Assembly: GCF_040869045.1 (NCBI RefSeq)
Contig: NC_090322.1
Span: forward strand, 196,663,477 to 196,727,476
From: Eurosta solidaginis
Taxonomy: Eukaryota > Arthropoda > Insecta > Diptera > Tephritidae
Length of the DNA: 64,000 nucleotides
Reading direction: 5' to 3'
Shown: piece after piece, positions 1 to 9,715 of the stretch
Layout: every line of letters begins with the position of its first letter
Numbering within the stretch: the stretch's first letter is position 1
The notes under the pieces: model-generated
The model's input: the letters and a program-made list of their open reading frames with translations, nothing else
Database searches by the model: none
What the model was told of the DNA's origin: nothing
Made by a program: the position numbers and the translations under genes

Positions 1-150
1 TAAGAAATTCCTGACGTTTGCTAAATCGACCAGTTGGTTTGGGTAGGGGAGAGATCCACGTGGTATCACAACGGGACCTTTATGGGCCTAAGTGCGCTGG
101 TGCTCACACCGGTGACCACTCTTACCTAACCTGACCTATCTAAAATGAGG
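1..150 (+). mobile_element. Probable 3' untranslated end of a non-LTR retrotransposon
   Basis: The stretch reads like the 3' tail of dipteran R1/jockey-like elements: a phrase resembling 'cacgtggtatcacaa', then 'gtgaccactcttacctaacc'. No coding frame remains and the element is cut by the window edge. The assignment rests on remembered resemblance of these tails, so it is tentative. Confidence 0.3.
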
Positions 151-197
151 TTAAAATTTTAACAGGCATTTTCATCCGAAAATTATAAATAAACAAA

Positions 198-242
198 TAG
201 ATTTAAGGCGCGATAATCTCCGAAAAGATTTTAGGCCTATCA
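198..242 (-). repeat. 3'-end fragment of the tRNA-derived SINE
   Basis: About 40 bp, 'ttaaggcgcgataatctcc' followed by 'gaaaagattttagg', match the 3' end of the SINE copies at 2640, 36560 and 50185 in reverse orientation. It then changes abruptly to unrelated sequence, so only the tail is present. Confidence 0.45.
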
Positions 243-412
243 ATCCACCTGCGGAAAGACCAACATCTCTAGCCAATTCTCCGGGTATTTTGCGGCGCCT
301 TCTTACACGTTTTACTATATCAATATACCATTTTTCACAAAGAGACTTTGCTTTTTCTATTGCTTCTTCACAGAGAGTGTCTCGAATTTCAGATAGGTCA
401 GTCGCTAATGAT
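243..412 (-). pseudogene. Possible fragment of a hAT-like (ZMYM1-like) transposase
   Basis: Minus-strand translation contains 'LCEEAIEKAKSLCEKW' followed by a basic block 'VKRVRRRRKIPGE'. This layout resembles the region before the basic patch in hAT transposases annotated as zinc-finger MYM type 1-like. There is no start, catalytic motif or zinc finger. The open frame runs out at both ends into unrelated repeats (SINE tail and GGGATC repeat), so its 109-codon length is a chimera. Weak call. Confidence 0.2.
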
Positions 413-870
413 TTGGGGATCCTTCCGGCATCATTTCTGGATGGTTTTAGGGATCCATTTGTGAGCCCTTCGAGGCCATCTTGGGACTCTTTGGCAATCA
501 TTTGTGGATAATTTCTAGGCGGTTTTCAGGATCGGGGTAATTTCGGATCTTTTTCAGGGCTATTTCGGGGTCAGTTCGGGACCATTCCGGTATCATTTCT
601 GTGTGATTATCGTGATTTGTCGGAGAATGCCATCAGGGTCCTTTCGGGAATTTTTTGGGCACTTCCGGGATCATTTCTGGATAGTTTTCGGGATCCGTCG
701 TTCTGTGTGATTCTCTGGATCAGTCTATAATCGCGTCGTTGTCATTTCGGGACTTCTTTGGGACTATTCCGTGACCATTGGGAGACGCTTCCGGGAGCAA
801 TTCTGTTCTTCGGGATCCGTCCACGATACCATCGGGGTAATTTGCGGCTTTCGATCATTTGGGACCCTAC
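413..870. repeat. Degenerate GGGATC-type tandem repeat (short block)
   Basis: Repeated phrases such as 'atcatttctggatggtttt', 'cgggatcc', 'ggtaatttcggg' and 'gggaccattcc' recur in the same order as in the large array at 16430-20606, with heavy divergence. The basic period there is about 78 bp. No coding function is supported. Confidence 0.65.
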
Positions 871-964
871 CAGGTTAGCAGCTTTTTATTTTACTAATAC
901 ATAAATAAAATACATCAGACACAATTTTGCGCACGGGGACGCGGGTAAACGTTAGTATAAAATA

Positions 965-1235
965 AATAAAGAAGGCCGAGCTTATCTTCCAATTTGCGTC
1001 GTGCTTCTTTTGATTTTTCCTAAACATTGACGGGACGACAGCTACATGCTTTTACTCCGAACGGCATCTGCAAGGCAGCTGTCTTTTCACAGAGGAGCTT
1101 CTCACGGCAGAAATATACTCGGAGTGTATGCTAAACACTTCCCGGAGGCGACGCCGATTAGAAAAACTTTTTTCTAACTAAAAAACTTTTTTCTTCATTT
1201 TGGTTTTACCCTGCCCGGGAGTTGAATCCATGATT
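965..1235 (-). repeat. Old, 5'-truncated copy of the tRNA-derived SINE
   Basis: Collinear with the SINE copy at 2640-2993: 'ggccgagcttatcttccaat', 'gcgtcgtgcttc', 'cgaacggcatctgcaaggca', 'gaggcgacgccgattag' and a B-box-like 'gagttgaatcc' near 1220. The tRNA-like head beyond the B box is not recognisable, and divergence is higher than in the other copies. Confidence 0.6.
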
Positions 1236-1439
1236 TTTTCATTGAAATGTTCGTTATTACTTTTACTTTTATATAAATTTATAAACAATAGCATACAGTT
1301 TAAAAAAAAATTGTTAGTATCTAGTAAAAATTTATGAACTCCATAGCGCCCCACTATGAGGCTCAGCTGTTTAGGACTGACATGTACGCCGTTTCGCCTC
1401 ATAGGAGGGCAGCGGGGTGTCGGTGACAAAGAACTGCCA

Positions 1440-1680
1440 ACCCCCTAATCCAGGGTGTTATGCGGACCGTGCTTATTGGACGATTTGCAGCCAGGGGTAA
1501 ATTCTGCTGTATTCGAACGGAGCCTTCCCGATACCGGACCACCTCGGGAAGTATTTATGGCCTTACCACAGTAGGGGGCACTGCTTTGGCGGACAGTGCT
1601 TTCCCCGTATATAATACTGGACCGCTGAGACCGCTGAGACCGCCTTGTCGTAAGCATTTCGCACTACACTCATTTAACAC
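1440..1680. other. Unrecognised GC-richer block
   Basis: This 240-bp stretch is visibly richer in G and C than its surroundings and is open on both strands over 70-90 codons. It shows no domain I recognise. It includes a short direct duplication ('gaccgctgagaccgctgaga'). It could be the 5' untranslated part of a retroelement, but I cannot place it. Confidence 0.25.
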
Positions 1681-1769
1681 AATTGTACTAAATTTCCCAT
1701 TTTGTGTCATAATGATAATCCAGTCGCCAATTTTTGGATAACACTCCCATAAGAAATTGGTATCAGCTC

Positions 1770-2110
1770 TGTAAATGATATATAAGGTTCCGAAAATATA
1801 AAGTTCGATAACTTTTTGCATTTCTCGAAATTTTCAATGTCGGAAGGGTGGGCGTGCCTATCACTCGATTTCGCCCATTTTCAACGTTTATATAGGCCAA
1901 TATACTTGCAGCTATAAAGTTTAACAAATAAGTATAAAAATGCTTTTACGGCCGTTGAGGCCCCATATTCTTCTACAAAAACATTTAAATATTTAAAATA
2001 AGGTTAGAACATAAAGTTGTTTTATTTGTAGCGATATAAACTCAATTTTTATATTCTTATAGAAGCCGCCCAAAGCTCATTAAATTTTACGAATATGTGA
2101 CAGATGAATA
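1770..2110. repeat. Fragment of a fly-type non-coding dispersed repeat
   Basis: Contains 'gggcgtgcctatcactcgat' and 'ttcgcccattttcaa', phrases characteristic of the non-coding elements at 14935-16365 and 52278-55190. No ends were found. From 2111 to 2640 nothing is recognised except 2455-2515, which is a reverse-strand match to part of the tandem duplication at 5330-5390. Confidence 0.4.
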
Positions 2111-2639
2111 GACGTTTAAATCTATAGGAAATTATCGTCTCATTTACACTTAACACAAGATCTTGATTATGTCAACCCACTTAACTTCGAGTAGTGTTGT
2201 GGCTCAAAATTTAGTGCACTGCTCCCAAATCTGGTTTTGTGTTAGTACACGATAGAACACGTTATCAGTTTGGAAACAGATAGAACTAATTAGTGGAGTT
2301 TGTTTACTTTTCTCTATTTATTCATTAAAATGCGCTGGAAGTATGGATACTGCATTCAGTTGTGCAAATATATAAACAAAAAATTATAAGGAAATTTTCT
2401 TTTGAAAAAGCAAAATAGCAAAATATTTGCCAAACGTGGACCAATAACATTTCGCTGAATTTGTTGTTTTGGTAGAGCAGAACCTGTTTGTTCACCTGAT
2501 TTGAGATTTTTATTATTATTCATGAAACAAGAGATATGTTCATTAAGCTCCTATAGTAGGAAATATATATGGAAATGTTATTTTAAAAAACTTTATAAAC
2601 TATTTGTTGTTCTTATCTGTACAAATAAATAAATAAAAA

Positions 2640-2993
2640 GTAAATGTAAGACGCGATAACCTCCGAAGAGATATTAGGCCGAGCTTCTCTTCCGATTTGC
2701 GTCGTGCTCTTTTTTAAATTTTCCTACAAATTGGCGGGACGGGACATACATGTTTTATGCCGACTCCGAACGCCATCTGCAAGGCAGATGAGTTTTCACT
2801 GAGAGCTTTTCGTGGCAGAAATACACTCAGAGAGCTTTCCAAACACTGCCAAGGGGCGACCCCGCTTAGAAAGATTTTCTTCTAAATGAAAATACTTATT
2901 TCTAAAATTTTGATGTTGCTTTGCCCGGGGCATGAACCCAGTATTTTCGGTGTGGTATGCGGAGCACGCTACCATCACACCACGGTGGCCGCC
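2640..2993 (-). repeat. tRNA-derived SINE, near full length
   Basis: On the minus strand it begins with a tRNA-like head 'GGCGGCCACCGTGGTGTGAT' carrying an A-box-like 'TGGTGTGATGG' and a B-box-like 'GGGTTCATGCCCC'. A body of about 270 bp follows, ending in '...CGCGTCTTACATTTA' and a T-rich tail. Copies at 36560 and 50185 share the same head, body and tail. No ORF: such elements are transcribed by Pol III and mobilised by a partner LINE. Confidence 0.8.
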
Positions 2994-3142
2994 AAATTTA
3001 CTCAAGCTATGTATAATGAGCCGAGTGGATAAAAAAATTTCTTTACGTACAACTTAAATTTTGGAGTATTTTTATTTTGTCAATTTTCTCAAATCTAGAA
3101 GAAAAGCTTTTGCTTACTTTTTATTGCTACGGCCCAATAAAG

Positions 3143-3150
3143 TATAAATA
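3143..3150 (+). promoter_or_regulatory. TATA box of the serine-protease homologue gene
   Basis: A canonical 'TATAAATA' lies 74 bp before the chosen ATG. With the usual 30-bp spacing, transcription would start near 3170-3176. Codons upstream of 3217 in the same frame have no ATG and would fall at the cap site, which supports 3217 as the start. Confidence 0.7.
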
Positions 3151-3216
3151 GCGCCCACAAAACTTATTTTGCTTTACTTAACACTTAACAATCGGCAAAA
3201 ACAGCCAAAAATTACA

Positions 3217-4017
3217 ATGAATCTATCCAATTGTTTCACGCTTTTTTTCGTGCTGAGCTGTTTCCTGGCGTGTGCGCAATTGGTGAATAGTAAGGGCACA
3301 CCTTCGACGATAGGAGATAACCCGTGTCTGGTAACAATTTATACAGAGGACTTAGAAAAAGAAAGGTCTTATATGGGCGCTGGTGCACTGATCACTATGA
3401 AAATGGTGGTTTCTTCTTCGTATACTGTGCTTGTCAGAACATCCAAAATGCTCGTTGTAGCTGGGGCAAGCAAATTATTTGCAAAAGAACATGTACGCGA
3501 AGTGAAAAACGTATATTTGCAATCGGAAATGGATTTGCTTGTAACTGTGATTGAGGTAGATTTACCCTTTGAAGAGGTTCCTACAATAAAAACAATACAA
3601 GAATGTAATACTAACTTAAAGACGGTGAAACAAATGGAAGTTATAGGATGGGGTGGTAGAGCAATGTACAGATCGTCAAGAGACTACCTTACAACAGAAT
3701 CTATACCAATTCTCCGAACTAGTACCTCGCGTATAATAAAAAGGCAGGAATGTTTACAGTGCTTCACCCCATCAGAAATAAATACAATGATAGAAACAAT
3801 GATTTGTGGTGAAGGAGCAGAGGATGGAGCACTGGGCGTCGTGAATGGAGAACATTGTGCAATCGCATTATTTGCGGTAAATTTGGTGGAGACTGATTGG
3901 TTTGTATATGCAGATTTATCTCATCCAAAAAATAAAAAGTTCATAGCTTCAGTGATAGAGGAAAAGTGTTGTACTAATCGAATTGAACGCGAATTTGTAA
4001 CAGATATATATTGCTAA
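3217..4017 (+). CDS. Secreted serine-protease homologue (S1A fold, catalytically dead)
   Basis: A single-exon ORF of 266 residues. The ATG has a fly-like context ('acaatga'). Residues 1-25 form a signal peptide (hydrophobic 'FTLFFVLSCFLACA', cleavage near 'LVNS'). The rest follows a chymotrypsin-like chain. 'GAGALITMKMVVSSSY' (54-69) matches the block that normally ends in the catalytic His, but His is replaced. 'SEMDLLVTVIEV' (103-114) keeps the Asp-region pattern. 'VIGWGG' (142-147) is the conserved GWG. The C-terminal 'GAEDGALGVVNGEHC' block (200-214) has no GDSGG, so the catalytic Ser is lost. About ten cysteines suggest disulphides. Loss of two of three catalytic residues indicates a pseudoenzyme. 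In flies such proteins occur in reproductive secretions, gut and immune cascades, but which applies here is unknown. Length fits one S1 domain without a clip or CUB domain. Confidence 0.85.
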   Translation: MNLSNCFTLFFVLSCFLACAQLVNSKGTPSTIGDNPCLVTIYTEDLEKERSYMGAGALITMKMVVSSSYTVLVRTSKMLVVAGASKLFAKEHVREVKNVYLQSEMDLLVTVIEVDLPFEEVPTIKTIQECNTNLKTVKQMEVIGWGGRAMYRSSRDYLTTESIPILRTSTSRIIKRQECLQCFTPSEINTMIETMICGEGAEDGALGVVNGEHCAIALFAVNLVETDWFVYADLSHPKNKKFIASVIEEKCCTNRIEREFVTDIYC

Positions 4018-4135
4018 TAAAGACATGGTTAATTTGCAAACATCAGAGTGTCGAAATATTGTTGTTCAAATATTGTTATTTTCTTTTTTTTCCATAACGG
4101 AATGTAGCATTTTGTGTCATCTGTAAATAAATAAA
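4016..4135 (+). terminator. 3' UTR and polyadenylation signals of the protease homologue
   Basis: AATAAA overlaps the stop region at 4016-4021, and two overlapping AATAAA hexamers lie at 4126-4135. The distal pair is the likelier signal, giving a 3' UTR of about 130-150 nt. Confidence 0.6.
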
Positions 4136-4379
4136 TATTACTGCAAACGCCTTAGGTGGTGAGACCAAACTTTAATCTTAACCAGGGTTCAGAAAAACTC
4201 CTCATCGATAAATTAAGTTTTTATCATTTTTAATGAGTTAAAAAAAACGCATGATAAGCCTGTTCACATTTCGTCAATTATCAGCTGAAAGAAATGAATA
4301 CTCGTCTCATTAAACTCATTGAAGTATTTATCACTTCCATCGCATTAAATTAAAAGCACGTCGATAGACGCGGCACTGT

Positions 4380-4900
4380 ATTGGGTGGATATGAACATAG
4401 AGAAAGCCTTGGAAGATAAGAAGTATATCTTGGGAGCCTTCTTAGACATTGCTGGGGCTTTCGAGAATGTCTTTAAATGATAGCTATAACTAGATGGATC
4501 GGCTGCATGTTAAATTGCAGAAATATTACTTCACAATGGGGGTTCTATGCGGCCTCGAAATCAGTGGACAGTGGCAGAGGTGTTATCTCCTCATCTGTGG
4601 GCACTGGTCATCAACCAGCTGTTTAGGTAGTTGGGCGAAGAACCCGTCGAACTTACGGCATACGCAGATGACATGGCGATTGTCACAATTGGGAAGTGTT
4701 TTCAAAATCGGGTTCACCGCCAACGCGGACAGATATGGTACTGTTTACTAAGAGGTACAAAGTCCCAAATCGGAACATGTTTAAGCTTGGAGGAGAAACC
4801 TTGTGAAAAAATACAGGAATCATTCCACCAGCAAATTGTCGTGGCAGCTCACCGTGGAGAAGAGCGTGAAGAAGGCCTCGACGGTAATTTATGAATGTAA
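4380..4900 (+). pseudogene. Remnant of a non-LTR reverse transcriptase (R1-like)
   Basis: Three blocks of one RT survive in shifting frames. 'LGAFLDIAGAFENV' (about 4431-4475) is the motif with the first catalytic Asp. 'TAYADDMAIVTIGK' (about 4655-4700) is the YADD motif. 'MFKLGGETL' and 'KSVKKASTVIYECKK' (4777-4905) form the thumb. Stops and frameshifts separate them and part of the palm is missing. Orientation is plus. Confidence 0.75.
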
Positions 4901-4971
4901 AAAAATCTAGCCCCAGAGTAGAAACCAAACGTCTTGAAAGTGCAATAACGGAACCGGAATTACGTGTAATT

Positions 4972-6040
4972 AGGTAAGAAAAATTAGTTAGTAGTGTTGT
5001 TTTTGGAGTTTGTGGGTTTCTGCTAGCACCTACGGGAATAATTCTACCCAAAAAACTTCTTCAAAAATCCAATCTCTTTTGCATTTGTTTTAAACGCTGA
5101 ATATACAAATACATTTATTTAATCGCAAATCGTTGTACAAAAAGCTAAAGGAACCAGCGGTCCAAATGGGGTTGGAAGGGACCATTTTTGGTCCAAATGG
5201 ACCAAAGTGGTATTCGTGCTGCTAGCATGAAAAGTCATCATTCCAACTAAAGGAAACCTATGAAGATGGTTGCCTACGTGAAAGAGTGATTTTAGCTCCT
5301 AAACTTATACCATGGTTTTATGAACAAAAATTTAAATTTGAAATCTGGTGAACAAACAGTTTATGCTCTACCAAAATAACAAATTCAGTATAATTATTGA
5401 TATCACTGGTTTACAGCCAAAATGCACCAGAGACGCCATTATGAAATTCCTGTGTAAAATCACCCCCCGATTCAGAAAGTTATTTTTTATTCTATGGTTT
5501 TTGAGGTAAGAAAAATTAGTTAGTAGTGTTGTTTTTGGAGTTTGTGGGTTTCTGCTAGCACCTACGGGAATAATTTTACCCAAAAAACTTCTTCAAAAAT
5601 CCAATCTCTTTTGCATTTGTGTTAAACGCTGAATATATAAATAAATTTATTTAATCGCAAATCGTTGTACAAAAAGCTAAAGGAACCAGCGGTCCAAATG
5701 GGGTTGGAAGGGACCATTTTTGGTCCAAATGGACCAAAGTGGTATTCGTGCTGCTAGCATGAAAAGTCATCATTCCAACTAAAGGAAAACTATGAAGATG
5801 GTTGCCTACGTGAAAGAGTGATTTTAGCTCCTAAACTTATACCATGGTTTCATGAGCAAAAATTTTAATTTGAAATCTGGTGAACAAACAGTTTATGCTC
5901 TACCAAAATAACAAATTCAGTATAATTTTTGATATCACTGGTTTACAGCCAAAATGCACCAGAGACGCCATTATGAAATTCCTATGTAAAATCACCCCCC
6001 GATTCCGAAGGTTATTTTTTATTCTATGGTTTTTGAGAGA
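4972..6040. repeat. 532-bp tandem duplication (units 4972-5503 and 5504-6040)
   Basis: The segment beginning 'aggtaagaaaaattagttag' is repeated head to tail with an offset of 532 bp and only scattered differences. Each unit ends in 'tattctatggtttttgag'. The second half of each unit matches the fold-back element at 14208-14845 (phrases such as 'accagagacgccattatgaa'), so the unit includes part of a dispersed repeat. ORFs inside (71-80 codons) are not supported. Confidence 0.85.
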
Positions 6041-6470
6041 TTTACGAATAACCGTTTTTTTTTTCAAAAAAAAAAAAAAAAAAAAAAAAAATTGGGTCCA
6101 CTTAACCTCAAGAAAGAATTGAGCAATTCCAAAACAGTTTCAAGCTTTTAAAAGGTAATACAATTTGCTATAAACTGTGCATACAACACTTTTTGGTAGG
6201 CCCTGCAGATTCAAAGATAACGAACAATCATTACGGATTTTTTCAATTTTTTTGTACAAAATATAAAAAAATTTGTACTTTGCGAAGAGGGATCTCGAAA
6301 ACTTTTTATTTTTTTTGCAAATTTTTTTTCTCTCTAAGTTCTGTTTTATTACAAAAAAAAAAATCAGCTTTTATTCAACAAAATCGATGAATTAATACAA
6401 AAGTTGTAAGCATTCAAATAAATATATCCATATAGTAAAACTTAGGTACCCTACAAATAATAGCGTATGT
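6041..6470. repeat. Dispersed-repeat sequence with long A/T homopolymers and an inverted-repeat arm
   Basis: Continues the element from the tandem duplication. It includes a run of A from about 6066 to 6091. Segments around 6110-6250 recur inverted at 14530-14700. The part 6366-6466 ('agcttttattcaacaaaatc' onward) is matched in inverted orientation at 9620-9715, about 80% by eye. Confidence 0.6.
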
Positions 6471-6476
6471 ACATAT

Positions 6477-7197
6477 TGTCACGGATATTAGCATCGCTAA
6501 GTTATACCATCACTAAGGCGATGCTAAGGCCACAATAAGCAGTATTTACGTCAATAATCAAATCATGTAGACACATATATAAGGCAGCCGAAAGATGTCA
6601 CACACATATGCATTTACTTATACGCCTATGTATGCTCGAGAGACTGTAAACTACAAACATTCACATCAATAATTCAATCATTATGTATCTACATAAACGA
6701 ATAAATAATTGCGTCTACACATATGTACGTATACGAGTAGCGTAGCGGCAATGCACAAACACATGCATCTATGTTATCTGAGTTGTCACAAGAGAGAGCA
6801 ATAATTTGTGCACGTAGTTGTGGCTGACGATTTTGTAGCCGAAACTAACTAGTAAGTTCTGGAAATCGAAGAGCCTAGAAGTATGCAGCGTAAACTATAA
6901 AAGCGGGGCAGGCGAGTAAGAAGTAATTCAGTTTGATTTGAACTGTCAAGCAGTTTCAATTAAGCGCTATCTAGCGAGCTATAGCAGTATTATTTTGAAT
7001 AGTACAGTTTCATTTGAGCTATCAATCAGTTTGGTTATTAAGCTAGCTATTCGTTGCAAAGTATAAGTGTTATTGTGAAGCACTTTAATAAAGGCCATTT
7101 TTCAATTATTCAATATTGGAGTTATTTATTCAACAGTTTAGCGATACGAAGTTGCAGAGGGTTGCAAATAAAAGGATTTGCAAGTGAATTCGTTACA
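6477..7197 (+). mobile_element. Solo LTR of the SAP-Gag LTR retrotransposon family
   Basis: A 721-bp LTR, starting TGTCACGG and ending TTCGTTACA, flanked by the 4-bp duplication ATAT (6473-6476 and 7198-7201). It aligns along its length with the paired LTRs at 31861 and 35038. It includes a TATAAAAG box near 6896 and a poly(A) signal near 7087. No internal sequence remains, as expected after LTR-LTR recombination. Confidence 0.92.
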
Positions 7198-7216
7198 ATA
7201 TGATTCTGTCTTAACT

Positions 7217-9008
7217 CTAAGATCTTATTTTATAATTGAAAAAGTTATGTGTCTTGTTTTGATGCTTATTTAGATTAGGATCGGTTTTTCTTATGAGAAA
7301 CCAACAGTAGTCTCCCATCATAGCGACATCCCAGAATCCTTGATAGTGACTTTCCATCATTTTCATTTGCTGGTGAAATCTTTCTCTATGCTCGTCACTT
7401 TCGTCGCCAAGATTTTGCGGGAAAAACTTTAAATGGGAGTGTCGAAAATGAATTTTTAAAAACATATTTACTTCTGAAAGAAAATAAAAAGTAAATTAGA
7501 TAAATACATAAGTGACATATTAGTATATAATTTTCTTAGGCTGGATTTATCTTTCAATTCAGAACAAATTTTTTGTTTACATTTATCTCGTTCTTGTTTG
7601 TTCGGATCTGGACTATGAATTCATATTTAGGGCTATATATTCTCATGAAAATTTAAAAATTTTCATACAAATTTTTTGTTTATCGGGCAGATAGGTTTTA
7701 AAGTTAACTGAGAAAACGGTCTTAATATATTTTTTTATTTATCCATTTCCGCATAGTTTTTGATTAAGTCGTTCACTATCATCTCGTAGTTAGGACTTTT
7801 GATTTTGCCTAAAGAAGAAGTAACGACCTTTTCAAAAGAAAACCCACGCTGCTGCCTCCACTTCACAATAGTTCTTTGAAATGGTTATTGGCCATCATTT
7901 TCCTTATTTGCGATCCCACAAAAATCCATTCCTTTATTTTTGCATCTGAAATCACAATAGTTCTTTGAAATGGTTATTGGTCATCATTTTCCTTATTTGC
8001 GGTCCCACAAAAATCCATTCCTTTATTTTTGCTTCTTAAATCTCTGGAAAGATTGTCTTCAAATGATGAAAAGCTTCGCCTTCTTTGTCCAAAGCCTTCA
8101 CAAAGTTTTTGATAAGGCCGAGCTTGATGTGTAGCGGAAGTAGAATTATTTTTTCCTTCTTTTTAAGTGGGGAGTATTTTATGTTAACCCCCCCAACTTG
8201 AAACTCGATTCGTTCTGGCCAATGCCTTACGATGTAGTGGTCTTGGCGAGCTCGGCTATCCCATTTGCATAGAAAGCAACAGTATTTGGTGTATCCACTT
8301 TGTAGACCACATAGCATTCCAACGATTTTAAGATCGGCACATATTTTCCAATCATATTCTTCGTATTTGATTAATTTTAGGAATTTTTGCATTATCTCAT
8401 ACGTTTCCTTCGTATTTACTGCATGCGCGATCGGGATAGATGGCTTTTCGTTGTCGATATGCAATAATACGGCCGTCTATGAACAATCGCCACTCTTTTG
8501 AATCATATGGTTCACCAAACTGTTTGAATAGACCAGAAATGTCTTTGCAGTAACAAACACTGCCTCCTTCGTATACTACTTGGAAAATTGTTCGTGACGA
8601 GTTCTATAATATGTTATTATAACATCGGATGAAACAAATTTAAATTGTTGCATACGAGAGGCGTGTAGTTCGGCCTTTTCCTTTGACAATTCCAAATCAG
8701 TTATCCAATCATTGAGTTTTGCTTGTGACAAGGAGTTTATTTCATTTTTCGTTTGAAATCCAGCACAACATGTTGCCGCGCAATCAGATACTGCTGTTAA
8801 CAATGAAAATGGAGCCGGAACTAAAGTTAAATTTGATTCTGGCAATGTAGCTTCCGTTGAATTTAGTTCTGGTAATAACACTATAGATACGCTCGCATAG
8901 GTAACTTTTCTTGATTTTTCCAACCCCAAGTACTTTTGTAGAACAAATATAGCAATCCGTTGAATGGCAAGTTGGTTCCCTCCGCTTCATTGGTGTAATA
9001 AATTTCAT
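7217..9008 (-). pseudogene. Broken gene of a multicopy arthropod family, possibly a transposase
   Basis: Reading right to left on the minus strand, collinear blocks are seen: 'LNDWITDLELSKEKAELHAS' (8929-8576); 'PSIPIAHAVNTKETYEIMQ', 'WKICADLKIVGMLCGLQSGY', 'YCCFLCKWDSRA' and 'LLPLHIKLGLIKNFVKALDK' (8464-8036); 'AKIKEWIFVGPQIRKMM' after an in-frame TAA; 'NYEMIVNDLIKNY' (about 7790-7742); and 'LKIHFRHSHLKFFPQNLG' with 'SDEHRERFHQ' and 'GDYCW' (7465-7217). I recognise this order from a large family of uncharacterised arthropod proteins present in many genomic copies. Conserved acidic positions (ADLK, SDEHRERFH) would fit an RNase H-like transposase, but that is inference. Lesions: a stop after 'FPEI', an 89-bp internal duplication and several frame changes. 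Dead. Confidence 0.7.
7864..8041. repeat. 89-bp tandem duplication inside the pseudogene
   Basis: 'cacaatagttctttgaaatg' starts at 7864 and again at 7953. The two 89-bp units differ at a few positions. The unit encodes part of the family's 'IFVGPQIRKMM' block. Because 89 is not a multiple of three, it also shifts the frame. Confidence 0.9.
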
Positions 9009-9619
9009 ATTTCGCCCAGATAGATAGTTTCAGAAATTAGTCAGCTATGCATTAAAAGGGAGCAAATTCCTAATTTTTACAACGCACCATTTTGTTCCGG
9101 TTTCCGAAAAAATCAATTCGACTCGACATGTGGTGCACACAGTATTCGGTGTCCATGGTTTTTCATTGTTTAGGCTCAATTCCAAAATACTTATAGTATG
9201 TCATTTTCAAAGGATTTGAAAACACACGTCGAATGCTTTTAACGATAAATTTACCGCGATGAAACAGAACATATCTGGATCATTTGTACACTCAAATTCT
9301 CGCGCCCTTTCATTCAGATTACATTTTAAGTAAATGACGGGTTATAAACTGCAATTATAAACTGAACAGTATCCGGCGAGCCTTGCAGATATTATGAAGG
9401 AACAAGGCGCATGTACTATTATTTTTACTTATATCAAGTAAAAATTCAATCCTACCTAGACAAAAAGGTTCCCTAGTTCTACAAAGAAAATAATACCTGC
9501 CTTAAAAATATGCTCTTGCTTGAAATGTACCTGGGTTTGAGAAAACGACAATAACAGTTTTTTGTATCTAATAACCCGTCGAAAAGCTAACTAACTGATA
9601 TACGAATACTAACACATAT
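9009..9619. other. Unassigned stretch
   Basis: No ORF or repeat I can place. It may contain the 5' part or promoter of the minus-strand pseudogene to its left. Confidence 0.3.
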
Positions 9620-9715
9620 GTACCAGTAGGGTACTTAAGTCCTAAATGTATATTTACTTGAATGCTTGTAACTTTTGTATTAGTCCATCGAGTTTGTTGA
9701 ATGAAAGCTTTTTTT
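9620..9715 (-). repeat. Inverted-repeat arm partner of 6366-6466
   Basis: The reverse complement starts 'agctttcattcaacaaactc' and stays collinear with 6366-6466 through 'aatacaaaagtt' and 'gcattcaa' to 'taccctac'. The two arms bracket the solo LTR and the minus-strand pseudogene. Confidence 0.65.

Noticed and set aside
172..501. 109-codon minus-strand gene
   Set aside because: The frame spans three unrelated repeats (SINE tail, possible hAT fragment, GGGATC repeat); only the central part could have coding ancestry.
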